A stretch of DNA of 64,000 nucleotides from assembly GCF_036010665.1 (NCBI RefSeq), contig NZ_CP108581.1, forward strand, positions 7,501-71,500, in the 5' to 3' direction. The notes beneath the pieces are model-generated. The model ran no database searches and was not told where the DNA came from. It was given only the letters and a program-made list of their open reading frames with translations. Source of the DNA: Microbispora sp. NBC_01189 (GTDB lineage Bacteria; Actinomycetota; Actinomycetes; Streptosporangiales; Streptosporangiaceae). Within the stretch, counting starts at the first letter, position 1, and the number at the start of each line of letters is the position of its first letter. Shown piece after piece: positions 34,772 to 45,146 of the stretch. The translations under genes were made by a program, and so were the position numbers.

Positions 34772-36550
34772 TCACGAGCGGGAAGCCGCGCCGGCGCCGG
34801 GCCGGTCGCCCTTCGGCGCGGCGTCCACGCCGGCCTCCTTGCGCTGCTCCCCCGTGATCGGGGTGGGCGCGCCGGTCAGCGGGTCGTACCCGGAGGCCGT
34901 CTTCGGGAAGGCGATCACGTCGCGGATCGACTCGCCGCCCGCCAGCAGCATGCAGACCCGGTCCCAGCCGTAGGCGATGCCGCCGTGCGGCGGCGGGCCG
35001 TACTTGAACGCCTCCAGCAGCCAGCCGAACTTGCTCTCGGCCTCCTCCTTGGAGATGCCGAGCACGTCGAAGACGCGCTGCTGCATCTCGGCCCGGTGGA
35101 TACGGATCGAGCCGCCGCCGATCTCCATGCCGTTGCAGACCATGTCGTAGGCGTAGGCGAGCGCCTCCCCGGGATGGTCCTGGAAGTTCTCGGCCCACTC
35201 CGGCTTGGGCGCGGTGAACGGGTGGTGGACCGGGGTCCAGCCGCCCTCTCCGCCCTTCTCGTCGGACACCGGCTCGAACATCGGCGCGTCCACGATCCAC
35301 AGGAACGCCCATCGCGACTCGTCGATCAGGCCGCAGCGGCGGCCGATCTCCAGCCGGGCCGCGCCGAGCAGGTCGCGGGAGGCCGCGGGCGCGCCCGCGG
35401 CGAAGAAGATCGCGTCGCCCGGCCGGGCCCCGGTCCGCCCGGCGAGGCCGGCCAGCTCGGTCTCCGAGAGGTTCTTCGCCACCGGGCCGCCGAGGGTGCC
35501 GTCCTCCTGCACCAGCACGTACGCGAGGCCGCGCGCCCCGCGCGACTTGGCCCACTCCTGCCAGGCGTCCAGCTCCCTGCGGGTCTGCGAGGCGCCGCCG
35601 GGCATCACGACCGCCCCCACGTACGGCGCCTGGAAGACCCGGAACGTGGTGTCCGCGAAGTAGCCGGTGAGGTTGGTCAGCTCGACCCCGAAGCGCAGGT
35701 CGGGCTTGTCCGAGCCGTACCGCGCCATCGCCTCGGCGTACGTCATCCGGGGCAGCGGGAGGGGCAGCTCGTAGCCGAGCGTCTCCTTCCAGATGCGCCC
35801 GATCAGGGCCTCGCCCAGGGCGATCACGTCGTCCTGGTCGACGAACGACATCTCGATGTCGATCTGGGTGAACTCCGGCTGCCGGTCGGCCCGCAGGTCC
35901 TCGTCGCGGAAGCACCGGGCGAGCTGGTAGTAGCGCTCCAGGCCGGAGACCATGAGGAGCTGCTTGAACAGCTGCGGCGACTGCGGCAGGGCGTACCAGC
36001 TGCCCGGCTGGAGCCGTACGGGCACCAGGAAGTCGCGGGCGCCCTCGGGCGTGGAGCGGGTCAGGGCGGGCGTCTCGACGTAGACGAAGCCGTGCTCGCG
36101 CATGACCTCGTTGGCGAGGTAGGTCGCCTGCGACCGGACGCGCAGCGCGTGGGCGATCTGCTGGCGGCGGATGTCGAGGTAGCGGTACCTCAGCCGCGCC
36201 TCCTCCGACACCCCCGAGCCGCCCTCGATCGGGAACGGCAGCGGCGCGGACTCGCTCAGCACCTCCACCTCGGAGGCGACGACCTCGATCTCACCCGTGG
36301 GCAGATCGGGGTTCTCGTTGCCCTCCGGGCGCGTGCGGACCTCCCCCGTGACCTTGACGCAGTACTCCGCGCGCAGGTCGTGGGCGTGGTCCTCCTCGCG
36401 GAAGACCACCTGGGCGGAGCCGGAGGCGTCGCGCAGGTCGATGAACACCACGCCGCCGTGGTCGCGCCGGCGCGCCACCCAGCCGGCCAGCGTCACCGTG
36501 TGGCCCGCGTGCTCCCTGCGGAGCGTGCCTGCCTCATGGGTGCGGATCAC
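34772..36550 (-). CDS. aspS: Aspartyl-tRNA synthetase
   Basis: Class IIb synthetase of bacterial size (592 residues). The N-terminal OB anticodon-binding domain (about 1-110) starts [16 protein letters not shown] with [19 protein letters not shown]. The catalytic core shows motif 2 ([20 protein letters not shown]) and motif 3 ([13 protein letters not shown]). A bacterial GAD insertion domain lies at about 280-420. GTG 36550 has AGGGGA 7 nt upstream and overlaps the hisS stop (GTGA). Whether it is discriminating or also charges tRNA-Asn cannot be read here. Confidence 0.97.
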   Translation of the reverse strand: MIRTHEAGTLRREHAGHTVTLAGWVARRRDHGGVVFIDLRDASGSAQVVFREEDHAHDLRAEYCVKVTGEVRTRPEGNENPDLPTGEIEVVASEVEVLSESAPLPFPIEGGSGVSEEARLRYRYLDIRRQQIAHALRVRSQATYLANEVMREHGFVYVETPALTRSTPEGARDFLVPVRLQPGSWYALPQSPQLFKQLLMVSGLERYYQLARCFRDEDLRADRQPEFTQIDIEMSFVDQDDVIALGEALIGRIWKETLGYELPLPLPRMTYAEAMARYGSDKPDLRFGVELTNLTGYFADTTFRVFQAPYVGAVVMPGGASQTRRELDAWQEWAKSRGARGLAYVLVQEDGTLGGPVAKNLSETELAGLAGRTGARPGDAIFFAAGAPAASRDLLGAARLEIGRRCGLIDESRWAFLWIVDAPMFEPVSDEKGGEGGWTPVHHPFTAPKPEWAENFQDHPGEALAYAYDMVCNGMEIGGGSIRIHRAEMQQRVFDVLGISKEEAESKFGWLLEAFKYGPPPHGGIAYGWDRVCMLLAGGESIRDVIAFPKTASGYDPLTGAPTPITGEQRKEAGVDAAPKGDRPGAGAASRS

Positions 36551-37803
36551 GAGAGTTTCCCCTTCAAGAATTCGACGACCTCCGCGAGCGGGACCGCGGT
36601 CTGGTCGGCTGTGGTCAGGTCCTTCACCTGCGCGGTTCCCGCCTCGATGTCCCGGTCGCCGAGAATGAGCGCGTAGCGCGCGCCGCTGCGGTCGGCGGCC
36701 TTCATCGCGCCCTTCACGCCCCGGCCGCCGAAGGCCATGTCGGCCGCGAGACCGGCCCGGCGCAGCTCGCCGACCAGCGGGAAGACCCTCCGTCTCGCCT
36801 CCTCGCCGAGCGGGACGGCGAACACGCCGAGGGCGCGCGACCGCTCGGTCAGCAGCCCCTCCGCCTCCATCGCGAGCACCGTGCGGTCGACCCCGAGGGC
36901 CCAGCCGACGCTGGGCAGCGCGGGACCGCCGATCTGCTCGCTCAGGCCGTCGTAACGCCCTCCCCCACCGACCGCCGACTGCGCGCCCAGCCCGTCGTGC
37001 AGGAACTCGAAGGTCGTACGGGTGTAGTAGTCGAGGCCGCGGACGAGCCGGGGGTCGTCCTCGTAGGCCACCCCGGCGGCCGTCAGCAGCCCCCTGACCT
37101 CCTCGTGGTAGGCCTTGCAGGCCCCGCACAGGTGGTCGGTGACCAGCGGCGCGCCCGTGAGCCGCGCCCGCACCTCCGGGCGCTTGTCGTCGAGCACGCG
37201 CAGCGGGTTGATCTCGATCCGGTCGCGGGTGGCCTCGTCGAGGTCGAGCCCGCGCAGGAAGTCCTGCAGCGCGGCGCGGTAGGCGGGGCGGCACTCCCTG
37301 CAGCCCAGCGAGTTGAGCAGCAGCCGGACCCGGCGCAGGCCGAGCGAGGCGTAGCCGTCCATCGCCAGGACGATCAGCTCGGCGTCGAGGGCCGGATCCT
37401 CCGATCCCAGCGCCTCGGCTCCCACCTGGGAGAAGTGGCGGTAGCGGCCGGCCTGGGCCCGCTCGTAGCGGAAGTAGCTGCCGGAGTACCAGAGCTTGAT
37501 CGGCAGCGGGCCGCCGTACAGGCCGTGTTCGAGCACGGCCCGCATCACGCTCGCCGTGCCCTCCGGGCGCAGCGTCAGCGACTGGCCGCCCCGGCTGGTG
37601 AACGTGTACATCTCCTTGGTGACGATGTCGGTCGACTCGCCGACGCCGCGGGAGAACAGCGCGGTGTCCTCGAAGGCCGGCGTCTCGATGTAGCCGTAGC
37701 CGGCGCGGCGGGCCGGCGCGGACAGCGCGTCCCGCACGGTGAGAGCCCACTCCGAGCGCGGGGGCATCCAGTCGAAGGTGCCCTTCGGCGCCTGAAACGT
37801 CAT
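36547..37803 (-). CDS. hisS: Histidyl-tRNA synthetase
   Basis: Class IIa synthetase, 418 residues. It begins [20 protein letters not shown]. Motif 2 is [20 protein letters not shown] (motif 2 loop Arg). The His-specific block [19 protein letters not shown] and [16 protein letters not shown] (motif 3) follow, then a C-terminal anticodon-binding domain ([18 protein letters not shown]). Its ATG shares one base with the stop of the metallo-hydrolase (TGATG), and its stop overlaps aspS, forming a three-gene run. MBL-hisS-aspS order is common in actinomycetes. Confidence 0.97.
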   Translation of the reverse strand: MTFQAPKGTFDWMPPRSEWALTVRDALSAPARRAGYGYIETPAFEDTALFSRGVGESTDIVTKEMYTFTSRGGQSLTLRPEGTASVMRAVLEHGLYGGPLPIKLWYSGSYFRYERAQAGRYRHFSQVGAEALGSEDPALDAELIVLAMDGYASLGLRRVRLLLNSLGCRECRPAYRAALQDFLRGLDLDEATRDRIEINPLRVLDDKRPEVRARLTGAPLVTDHLCGACKAYHEEVRGLLTAAGVAYEDDPRLVRGLDYYTRTTFEFLHDGLGAQSAVGGGGRYDGLSEQIGGPALPSVGWALGVDRTVLAMEAEGLLTERSRALGVFAVPLGEEARRRVFPLVGELRRAGLAADMAFGGRGVKGAMKAADRSGARYALILGDRDIEAGTAQVKDLTTADQTAVPLAEVVEFLKGKLS

Positions 37804-38486
37804 CACAATCCCCTGGTCGGGCCTGCGGGCGGCGCGACGTCCCCGAGGAAGGGGTTGGTCGCGCGCTCGCGGCCGATTGTCGTCTGAGGTCCGTGGCCGG
37901 GCAGGACCAAGGTCTCGTCCGGCAGCGTCAGCGTCCTGGAGAGGCTGCGCAGCATGGCGGCGTGGTCGCCGCCGGGCAGGTCCGTGCGGCCGATGGAGCC
38001 GGCGAAGAGCAGGTCGCCCGCGAACAGGACCTGGATGTCCTCGGCGGGCGCCCGGAACGTCACCGACCCCCTGGTATGGCCGGGCCGGTGCTCGACCGTC
38101 AGCTCCAGCCCCGCCAGGCTCAGCACGGCGCCGTCGGACAGCTCGCGCACGTCGTCGGGCTCGGAAAGTTTCAGGCCGCCGAACACCCCACCGGCCTGCG
38201 GCGGAAATCCCTTGGCCGGGTCCGACAGCAGGTCGCGGTCGTCCGGATGGATCCACGCGGGCACGTCGCGGGCGCCGCACACCGGGGCCACGGACCACAC
38301 GTGGTCGATGTGGCCGTGGGTGAGCAGCACCGCGACCGGCTTCAGCCGGTGCTCGCCGAGCAGCGCGTCGAGGTCCCCGACAGCGTCCTGACCTGGGTCG
38401 ATGACCACGCACTCCTCGCCTGCTGCGGGAGCGACGACGTAACAGTTGGTCTGGAACGACCCTGCGGGAAACCCGGCGACGAGCAC
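37803..38486 (-). CDS. Metallo-beta-lactamase-fold hydrolase (glyoxalase II-like)
   Basis: Zn-dependent hydrolase of the MBL superfamily, 227 residues. [18 protein letters not shown] is the HxHxDH metal motif; PGHTRGSV and [20 protein letters not shown] supply further ligands, and [19 protein letters not shown] the last His. These match glyoxalase II-like proteins encoded before hisS. The start is GTG 38486 ([20 protein letters not shown]): AGAGG lies 8 nt upstream and homology begins there; the in-frame TTG at 38516 has no Shine-Dalgarno. The substrate is unknown. Confidence 0.88.
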   Translation of the reverse strand: MLVAGFPAGSFQTNCYVVAPAAGEECVVIDPGQDAVGDLDALLGEHRLKPVAVLLTHGHIDHVWSVAPVCGARDVPAWIHPDDRDLLSDPAKGFPPQAGGVFGGLKLSEPDDVRELSDGAVLSLAGLELTVEHRPGHTRGSVTFRAPAEDIQVLFAGDLLFAGSIGRTDLPGGDHAAMLRSLSRTLTLPDETLVLPGHGPQTTIGRERATNPFLGDVAPPAGPTRGL

Positions 38487-38622
38487 GGAAGCGGCCTCTG
38501 CGTCTCTACGGATCAATCAAGGATTGCGCGAGCGAATGTAACCGAAGGGTACCGGTGCGGGTCGGCAGGCTGCGAACCGATACCTGTCAGCCGATACGAT
38601 TCGCCCACCTCAATAGTCATTC

Positions 38623-38650
38623 TTGGAGCAGTCGAGCCGGATGCTATAGA
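38623..38650 (+). promoter_or_regulatory. Candidate promoter for the second cyclophilin
   Basis: TTGGAG (38623-38628) and TATAGA (38645-38650) are spaced 16 bp. It would give a leader of about 100 nt before GTG 38754, in the 267-bp divergent gap with the metallo-hydrolase. Nothing else was recognised in that gap. Confidence 0.35.
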
Positions 38651-38753
38651 ACGGGCCACCGCTCCGGAGGACCCCTCCGGCGCGGGCGGCCAATCGGGCG
38701 CGACCGCGTCCGGGCGTACGACCATGGGAAACACGACGAGTCGGGAGGTCGAA

Positions 38754-39599
38754 GTGGTCACCGGCAAGGACCGGCAGAAGCAACTGGCCCGGGAGCACTA
38801 CCAGCGGCAGATGCAGACGCGCGTGGAGCGCGAGCAGAAGGCGCGGCGCAACGCGATCATCGGCACCACCACGGCGGTGGTGGTCGTGATCGGCGGCGTC
38901 GTGGCGGCGACGACCCTCCTCGGCGGTGACGACAAAGCCGACCCCGCCGCCTCCGCCGCGCCGACCGCCAGCGCTCTCGCGAACGACCCGAAGCCGTACG
39001 ATCCGGCCACCGGCACCTGCGGGTACGTGGCCGACAAGGGCAGCGGCCAGGTCAAGGACGTCGGCGTGCCGCCGGAGAAGGTGAGCACGGCCCCGGCGAC
39101 GATGACCATCAAGACCAATCTCGGTCCCATCGTCGCCACGCTGGACAGCGCCAAGGCGCCGTGCACGGTCAACTCGTTCAAGTACCTGGCGTCGAAGGAC
39201 TACTTCGACGACACCAGGTGCCACCGGATGGGCACCGACTTCCCGATCCTGCAGTGCGGCGATCCGCTGGCCAAGGCCGACGGGAAGAACGCGACCGACG
39301 GCCAGGGCGGTCCCGGCTACCGCTTCGCCAACGAGAACCTGGCGGGCGCCAAGTACACGCGCGGCGTGCTCGCGATGGCGAACAGCGGGCCGAACACCAA
39401 CGGCAGCCAGTTCTTCATCGTGTTCGGGGACACCGGGCTGTCGCCCGACTACACGCCTTTCGGTACCGTGACCACAGGACTCGAAATCCTGGACAAGGTG
39501 GCCAAGAAGGGCGTGATCGCCGGTGCCACCGGCGACGGCACCGGAGCCCCGAAGCAGCCCGTAGTCATCAAAGACGTGACAATCACCAGCAAGAGCTGA
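38754..39599 (+). CDS. Membrane-anchored cyclophilin-type peptidyl-prolyl isomerase
   Basis: Second extracytoplasmic cyclophilin, 281 residues. A charged cytoplasmic N-terminus (KDRQKQLAREHYQRQMQTRV) precedes one membrane segment (AIIGTTTAVVVVIGGVVAA) without a lipobox. The cyclophilin domain shares APCTVNSFKYLA, YFDDTRCHRM, GGPGYRFANENL, GPNTNGSQFFIVFG and YTPFGTVTTGLEIL with the 33.8-kb paralogue. GTG 38754 has GGGAGG 5 nt upstream; the in-frame ATG at 38724 has none. The two proteins differ in how they are anchored, a signal anchor here and a lipid there. Confidence 0.92.
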   Translation: MVTGKDRQKQLAREHYQRQMQTRVEREQKARRNAIIGTTTAVVVVIGGVVAATTLLGGDDKADPAASAAPTASALANDPKPYDPATGTCGYVADKGSGQVKDVGVPPEKVSTAPATMTIKTNLGPIVATLDSAKAPCTVNSFKYLASKDYFDDTRCHRMGTDFPILQCGDPLAKADGKNATDGQGGPGYRFANENLAGAKYTRGVLAMANSGPNTNGSQFFIVFGDTGLSPDYTPFGTVTTGLEILDKVAKKGVIAGATGDGTGAPKQPVVIKDVTITSKS

Positions 39600-39658
39600 C
39601 GTAATACAACCAAGGGCACATCGCGCCCTGGAGGCTGATTCAAGTGCGGGAGGACACG

Positions 39659-40888
39659 GTGAGCACCGACCCGTGGGGCCGGGTAGACGAGGACGGCACC
39701 GTCTACGTGCGTACGGCTGAGGGAGAACGGGCCGTCGGGTCCTGGCAGGCCGGCGAGCCGGAGGAGGCGCTGGCCTATTACCGCCGCAAGTTCGACGAGC
39801 TGGCCGGCCAGGTCCAGTTGCTGGAGCAGCGGGTGCGCGGCACCGATCTCGCCCCCGCCCAGGCCGAGTCGAGCATCGCCAAGCTGCGGGAGTCAGTCTC
39901 CGAGGCGCACGCCGTCGGCGACCTGGCCTCGCTGGACGACCGGCTCACGGCGCTGACCGAGCTCGTCGGCAAGCGGCGCGAGGAGCTGCGGGCGGCCCGT
40001 GACCAGGCCCGGGTGCACGCCCGGGAGGTCAAGGAGCGCATCGTCGCCGAGGCCGAGCGCATCGCCGACGAGACGACCCACTGGAAGTCCGGCGGCGAGC
40101 GGCTGCGGCAGCTCGTCGAGGAGTGGAAGGCGGCCGAGCGGGTCGACCGGGCCACCGAGGCGGCGCTGTGGAAGCGGCTGTCCACGGCCCGTACGTCCTT
40201 CGCCAAGCGGCGCAAGGCCTACTTCTCCTCCCTGGACGAGCAGCGCGACGCGGTGCGGGGCGCCAAGGAACGCATCGTGAACGAGGCCGAGGCCCTCTCC
40301 GGCTCGACGGAGTGGAACGCCACCGCGGCGGCCTACCGGGAGCTGATGAGCCAGTGGAAGGCCGCGGGCCGGGCCTCCCGCGAGGTCGAGGACGAGCTGT
40401 GGACGCGCTTCAAGGCCGCCCAGGACGAGTTCTTCCACACCCGCTCCGCGGTGTTCGCCGAGCGGGACGCCTCGTTCGCGGCCAACGCGGAGGTCAAGGA
40501 GGGGCTGCTGGCCGAGGCCGAGCGGCTGCTCCCGGTCGGCGACGCGCGCTCGGCGCGGTCGGCGCTGCGCGGCATCCTGGAGCGGTGGGAGGCGGCCGGC
40601 CCGGTGCCGCGCGACCAGCGCGACCGCCTGGAGGGCGGGCTGCGCAAGGTCGACGAGGCCGTCCGCAGGGCCGAGGAGAACGAGTGGAAGCGCTCGAACC
40701 CCGAGGCCAGGGCGCGCGCCCAGGACACCGTCAACCAGCTCCGCAGGTCCATCGAGCAGCTGGAGACCCGGCTGTCCAAGGCCGAGACGGCGGGCCGGGA
40801 CAAGGACGTCAAGGAAACCGAGGAGGCCCTGGCCGCCCGCCGCTCCTGGCTGGAGGAGGCCGAGCGCACGCTCGCCGAGTTCTCCTGA
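39659..40888 (+). CDS. DUF349 domain protein
   Basis: A 409-residue, strongly helical, charged cytosolic protein. After an N-terminal segment typical of actinomycete homologues (VSTDPWGRVDEDGTVYVRTA, GSWQAGEPEEALAYY) come several DUF349 repeats, recognisable as TTHWKSGGERLRQLVEEWKA, TEWNATAAAYRELMSQWKAA and ALRGILERWEAAGPVPRDQR. A coiled coil fills the C-terminus. The molecular role of DUF349 is not established. GTG 39659 has GGGAGG 5 nt upstream; GTG 39644 also has a site (GGAGG 9 nt upstream), so the start is uncertain by five codons. Confidence 0.88.
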   Translation: MSTDPWGRVDEDGTVYVRTAEGERAVGSWQAGEPEEALAYYRRKFDELAGQVQLLEQRVRGTDLAPAQAESSIAKLRESVSEAHAVGDLASLDDRLTALTELVGKRREELRAARDQARVHAREVKERIVAEAERIADETTHWKSGGERLRQLVEEWKAAERVDRATEAALWKRLSTARTSFAKRRKAYFSSLDEQRDAVRGAKERIVNEAEALSGSTEWNATAAAYRELMSQWKAAGRASREVEDELWTRFKAAQDEFFHTRSAVFAERDASFAANAEVKEGLLAEAERLLPVGDARSARSALRGILERWEAAGPVPRDQRDRLEGGLRKVDEAVRRAEENEWKRSNPEARARAQDTVNQLRRSIEQLETRLSKAETAGRDKDVKETEEALAARRSWLEEAERTLAEFS

Positions 40889-40916
40889 CCCTCCCCGCCC
40901 TCACCGGCGCTCTCCT

Positions 40917-40945
40917 CCCCGGCGCGGCCGCACGGCCCGCCGGGG
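40917..40945. terminator. Bidirectional terminator between the DUF349 gene and relA
   Basis: CCCCGGCG/CGCCGGGG with an inner GGCCG-CA-CGGCC stem and one bulged C, between converging stops at 40888 and 40959. Confidence 0.7.
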
Positions 40946-40958
40946 ACGGCGGCGGTCG

Positions 40959-43328
40959 TCAGTTGGTCACGCGGTAGACGTCGTAGACGCCGGCGATGCC
41001 CCGCACCGCCTTGAGCACGTGCCCCAGGTGCTTGGGGTCGCCCATCTCGAAGGTGAACTTGCTGACGGCGACCCGGTCCCTGCTGGTCGCGACCGAGGCG
41101 GACAGGATGTTCACGTGCTGGTCCGACAGGGTCCGCGTGACGTCCGACAGCAGGCGGGGCCGGTCGAGCGCCTCCACCTGGATCGCGACGAGGAAGACCG
41201 AGTCGTCTCCGGGCGACCAGGCGACCTCCACCAGCCGGTCGGGGACGGTGCTGAGCTGCTCGACGTTCGGGCAGTTCGCCCGGTGCACCGACACGCCGTG
41301 GCCGCGGGTGACGAACCCGACGATGTCGTCCCCCGGCACCGGGGTGCAGCAGCGGGACAGGCGCACCCACACGTCGGGGTCGCCCGCCACCATCACTCCG
41401 GCGTTCGAATTAGCCCTCGGCCTGCCCCTGAGCCGCGTCGGGACCTGCGCCTCGGCGATGTCCTCCTCGGCCCCCTCGACGCCGCCCAGGGCCTGCACGA
41501 GCTTGTCCACGACCGACTGGGCGGCAACGTGCCCCTCGCCCACCGCGGCGTACAGGGCCGACACGTCGGCGTAGCGCAGATCGCGGGCGAGCGCCAGCAG
41601 CGCCTCGCCCGACATCAGCCGCTGCAGCGGCAGGCCCTGCTTGCGCATGGCCCGCCCGATCGCCTCCTTGCCCGCCTCGATGGCGGTCTCGCGGCGCTCC
41701 TTGGTGAACCACTGGCGGATCTTGTTGCGGGCCCGGCCGCTCTTGACGAACTTGAGCCAGTCCCGCGACGGGCCCGCGTCCGGCGACTTCGAGGTGAAGA
41801 TCTCGACGGTGTCTCCGTTGCCGAGACGGGACTCCAGCGGGACCAGCCGGCCGTTCACCCGCGCGCCGATGCACCGGTGGCCGACCTCCGTGTGCACCGC
41901 GTACGCGAAGTCGACCGGGGTGGCGCCCTCGGGCAGGGCGATCACCTGGCCGCGCGGGGTGAAGACGAAGACCTCCGAGACCGACAGGTCGAAGCGCAGC
42001 GACTCCAGGAACTCGCCGGGGTCGGAGGTCTCCTTCTGCCAGTCGAGGAGCTGGCGAAGCCAGGCCATGTCGCCGACCTGCTTGACCTTCCCGGGGCCCG
42101 CCCCGATCATCTCCTCCTTGTACTTCCAGTGCGCCGCCACGCCGTACTCGGCGCGGTTGTGCATCGCCCGCGTGCGGATCTGCAGCTCGATGGCCTTGCC
42201 GTCGGGTCCCATGACCGTCGTGTGCAGCGACTGGTACATGTTGAATTTCGGCATGGCGATGTAGTCCTTGAACCGCCCCGGCACCGGCTTCCACTGGGCG
42301 TGGATCGTTCCGAGCGCGGCGTAGCAGTCGCGGACCGTGTCGACCAGCACGCGGATGCCCACGAGGTCGTAGATGTCGTCGAAGGCCACGGCCTTGGCGA
42401 TCATCTTCTGGTAGATCGAGTAGTAGTGCTTGGGCCGCCCCCGGACGGTCGCCTTGATCTTCGCCTCGCGCAGGTCGGCGGAGACCTTCTCGATCACCTC
42501 GTGCAGGTACAGGTCGCGGCGCGGCGCCCGCTCCGACACCATGCGGGCGATCTCGTCGTACCGCTTGGGGTAGAGCATGGCGAACGCGAGGTCCTCCAGC
42601 TCCCACTTGATGGTGTTCATGCCGAGCCGGTGCGCCAGCGGCGCGAAGATCTCCAGCGTCTCGCGCGACTTCTGCTGGCGCTTGTGCTCGGGCATGTAGC
42701 GCATGGTCCGCATGTTGTGCAGCCGGTCGGCGAGCTTGATCACCAGCACCCGGATGTCGCGCGACATCGCGACGACCATCTTGCGCACCGTCTCGGCCTG
42801 CGCCGCGTCGCCGAACTTCACCTTGTCGAGCTTGGTCACCCCGTCGACGAGCAGCGCGATGTTGTCGCCGAAGTCGGCCCGTAACTCGTCGAGGCTGTAG
42901 GCGGTGTCCTCGACGGTGTCGTGCAGCAGGGCCGCGCAGAGCGTCTCGTCGTCGGTGCCCAGCTCCGCGAGGATCGTCGCCACCGCGAGCGGGTGCGTGA
43001 TGTACGGATCGCCGCTCTTCCGCTTCTGGTCGCGGTGGTGATAGGCGGCGACGTCGTACGAGCGCTCGATCAGCCGTAGGTCGGCCTTGGGATGGGTGGC
43101 ACGGACCGTCTTGAAGAGCGGTTCCAACACCGGATTCATAGCACCCCACTGCCCCCCGAAACGGGCGAGCCTACGTCGCGTGGCCGGCGACGCCGGCTTG
43201 TCCTCAGGGCCCGCAGCGGGGTCGCGCGCCTCCTCGGGGGGCACGTCGGTGACGGGCTCGGGGACGTCGCGGGGTGTCTCACCGCGATCGACCCGCGCGT
43301 CGTCGGGCACGACCACATCACGGGGCAC
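40959..43328 (-). CDS. relA: Bifunctional (p)ppGpp synthetase/hydrolase, Rel
   Basis: Makes and degrades (p)ppGpp in the stringent response; 789 residues, the long RSH type. The HD hydrolase domain is intact ([44 protein letters not shown]), as is the synthetase ([45 protein letters not shown]). TGS ([20 protein letters not shown]), a Cys-containing zinc-finger-like part ([18 protein letters not shown]) and a C-terminal ACT domain ([20 protein letters not shown]) follow, so both activities are expected. GTG 43328 has GGAG upstream. The first 60 residues are acidic and variable. A possible -10 TACACT lies about 50 nt upstream. Confidence 0.96.
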   Translation of the reverse strand: MPRDVVVPDDARVDRGETPRDVPEPVTDVPPEEARDPAAGPEDKPASPATRRRLARFGGQWGAMNPVLEPLFKTVRATHPKADLRLIERSYDVAAYHHRDQKRKSGDPYITHPLAVATILAELGTDDETLCAALLHDTVEDTAYSLDELRADFGDNIALLVDGVTKLDKVKFGDAAQAETVRKMVVAMSRDIRVLVIKLADRLHNMRTMRYMPEHKRQQKSRETLEIFAPLAHRLGMNTIKWELEDLAFAMLYPKRYDEIARMVSERAPRRDLYLHEVIEKVSADLREAKIKATVRGRPKHYYSIYQKMIAKAVAFDDIYDLVGIRVLVDTVRDCYAALGTIHAQWKPVPGRFKDYIAMPKFNMYQSLHTTVMGPDGKAIELQIRTRAMHNRAEYGVAAHWKYKEEMIGAGPGKVKQVGDMAWLRQLLDWQKETSDPGEFLESLRFDLSVSEVFVFTPRGQVIALPEGATPVDFAYAVHTEVGHRCIGARVNGRLVPLESRLGNGDTVEIFTSKSPDAGPSRDWLKFVKSGRARNKIRQWFTKERRETAIEAGKEAIGRAMRKQGLPLQRLMSGEALLALARDLRYADVSALYAAVGEGHVAAQSVVDKLVQALGGVEGAEEDIAEAQVPTRLRGRPRANSNAGVMVAGDPDVWVRLSRCCTPVPGDDIVGFVTRGHGVSVHRANCPNVEQLSTVPDRLVEVAWSPGDDSVFLVAIQVEALDRPRLLSDVTRTLSDQHVNILSASVATSRDRVAVSKFTFEMGDPKHLGHVLKAVRGIAGVYDVYRVTN

Positions 43329-43477
43329 ACAGACTCCTCACGTCGAGTCCAGATTCCACAGTGTATCCGTGCTGCCACAGCGCTCTCGGCCGCGTGCCCC
43401 GGTTCGCCCGATCTGGTGCCATCAGTCCGGTTCACCCAGTCTGGCCTGCTCGGTCCGGCCCGCTCGGTCCGATTCGT

Positions 43478-43984
43478 TCAGACGGTGAGCAGGGTGCGCA
43501 CCTCCAGCCCGGGCAGCCGGTCGCGGCCGGACAGGAAGGACAGCTCCATCAGGAAGGAGACCGCCACCACCTGCGCGCCGGTCCGCCTGACCAGCTCCAC
43601 GGCGGCCCGGGCGGTGCCGCCCGTGGCGAGGACGTCATCCACGATCAGCACACGGTCGCCGGGCTCGAAGGCGTCGGCGTGGACCTCGATCGTCGCGGAG
43701 CCGTACTCCAGATCATAGGACGCCTCGTACGTCTCCGAGGGCAGTTTGCCCTCTTTGCGCACTGGGACGAATCCCGCACCGCTGCGGTAGGCCACCGGGG
43801 CGGCGAGGATGAACCCGCGGGCCTCGATGCCGGCCACCTTGTCGAACGCCAGGCCGTCGCCGAGTTCATCCACGACCTGCGTGAAGGCCGCGTGGTCCGC
43901 CAGCAGCGGGGTGATGTCCTTGAAGAGGATGCCCGGCTTGGGGTAGTCGGGGACATCCCTGATGAGTGCCGTCCAGTCAGTCAC
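43478..43984 (-). CDS. apt: Adenine phosphoribosyltransferase
   Basis: Salvages adenine to AMP using PRPP; 168 residues. [37 protein letters not shown] and [20 protein letters not shown] are Apt blocks, and [20 protein letters not shown] is the PRPP-binding motif. The start is GTG 43984 ([15 protein letters not shown]), with AGGG about 8 nt upstream; GTG 43993, three codons earlier, is possible. It lies between secF and relA, as in most actinomycetes; purine salvage next to relA may help balance nucleotide pools, but this is only a gene-order argument. Confidence 0.94.
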   Translation of the reverse strand: MTDWTALIRDVPDYPKPGILFKDITPLLADHAAFTQVVDELGDGLAFDKVAGIEARGFILAAPVAYRSGAGFVPVRKEGKLPSETYEASYDLEYGSATIEVHADAFEPGDRVLIVDDVLATGGTARAAVELVRRTGAQVVAVSFLMELSFLSGRDRLPGLEVRTLLTV

Positions 43985-44042
43985 GACGTTCACCCTAGTG
44001 CCGCGACCACCGGGATCCGCCCGGGCGGAGGCGTACGTGAAG

Positions 44043-44076
44043 GCGCCCCCGGAACCCGTGCGGGTTCCGGGGGCGC
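44043..44076. terminator. Strong hairpin between secF and apt
   Basis: A perfect 15-bp inverted repeat (GCGCCCCCGGAACCC and its complement) with a GTGC loop, 27 nt past the secF stop. It probably ends the sec transcript, leaving apt-relA to their own promoter. Confidence 0.8.
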
Positions 44077-44102
44077 TTCCGGGGTGTGCGTCCGGCGAGC
44101 GC

Positions 44103-45146
44103 TCAGCGCTTCTTGCGCTTGTCGTCGGCCGGGGTCGTGCCCTGCGAGCCCGCCGAGACCGGCTCCTTGACCGTACGGGCGGCCTTGGCGGTGGAGACCT
44201 CCTTGGCGTGCACCCGCTTGGCGAGCGCCTGCCACTTGGGCTCCCGCTCCTTGAGCGTGACCAGGATCGGCGTCGCCACGCACAGGGACGAGTAGGTGCC
44301 GACGACCATGCCGACGAACAGGGCCAGCGACAGGTCCTTCAGCGTGCCCGCGCCGAGCAGCGTGGTGCCGATGAACAGGATCGCCGCCACCGGCAGGATC
44401 GCCACCAGCGAGGTGTTCAGCGACCGGATCAGCGTGTGGCTGAGCGCGTTGTTGGCGGCCTGCGTGTAGGTCATCTTCGCGCCCGTGCCGAGCTTGCCGG
44501 TCACCTCCTTGATCATGTCGAAGACGACGACCGCGTCGTACAGCGAGTAACCGAGGATGGTGAGGAAGCCGAGCATGGTCGCCGGGGTGACCTCGAAGTC
44601 CGACCAGGCGTAGACGCCCGCCGTGATGACGAGGTCGTGCACGAGGGCGACGATCGCCGCGAGGGCCATCCGCCATTCGAACGCCACGGACAGGTACAGC
44701 ATGATCGCGATCATGAAGACCGCGAGGCCGATCCAGGCCTTCTGGGAGACCTCGCCGCCCCAGGTCGCGCCGATGACCTGCGAGCTGACCTGGCTCTCCG
44801 GGACGCCGTACTTCTGGGCGACCGCCTGCTGGATCTTGGTCACCTCCTCGGCCTTGAGGCTCTCGGTGGTGACCCGCCAGTTCGGGCCGGCCTGCTGGAC
44901 GATGACCTGGTTGTGCCCGGCCTCCGCGACGGTTTGCCGGACCTGCTCGATGCTGGAGCCGGGCGTGCGGGCGAAGTCGAAGACCGAGCCACCGCGGAAC
45001 TCCACGCCCAGGTTCAGCCCGTGCAGCAACAGGCCCAGGATGGAGACGGTCATCAGGAACGCGGACAGACCGTACCAGGTCCTGCGCTTGCCGACGAAGT
45101 CGATGTCGATGTCGCCGCGGTAGAGGCGGCTGATCACTCCGGGCAT
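44103..45146 (-). CDS. secF: Protein translocase subunit SecF
   Basis: Six-helix partner of SecD in the RND-like SecDF complex, which uses the proton gradient to pull secreted proteins out; 347 residues. It starts [20 protein letters not shown]. The family motif [16 protein letters not shown], then [20 protein letters not shown] (conserved Asp and helix 4) and [20 protein letters not shown] are visible. A basic, low-complexity tail ends the protein. Its ATG shares one base with the secD stop (TGATG). Confidence 0.96.
   Translation of the reverse strand: MPGVISRLYRGDIDIDFVGKRRTWYGLSAFLMTVSILGLLLHGLNLGVEFRGGSVFDFARTPGSSIEQVRQTVAEAGHNQVIVQQAGPNWRVTTESLKAEEVTKIQQAVAQKYGVPESQVSSQVIGATWGGEVSQKAWIGLAVFMIAIMLYLSVAFEWRMALAAIVALVHDLVITAGVYAWSDFEVTPATMLGFLTILGYSLYDAVVVFDMIKEVTGKLGTGAKMTYTQAANNALSHTLIRSLNTSLVAILPVAAILFIGTTLLGAGTLKDLSLALFVGMVVGTYSSLCVATPILVTLKEREPKWQALAKRVHAKEVSTAKAARTVKEPVSAGSQGTTPADDKRKKR

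Noticed and set aside
43441-43475. Repeated CTCGGTCCG units upstream of relA
   Set aside because: Only two short copies in very GC-rich sequence close to the apt stop; not strong enough to call a repeat element.
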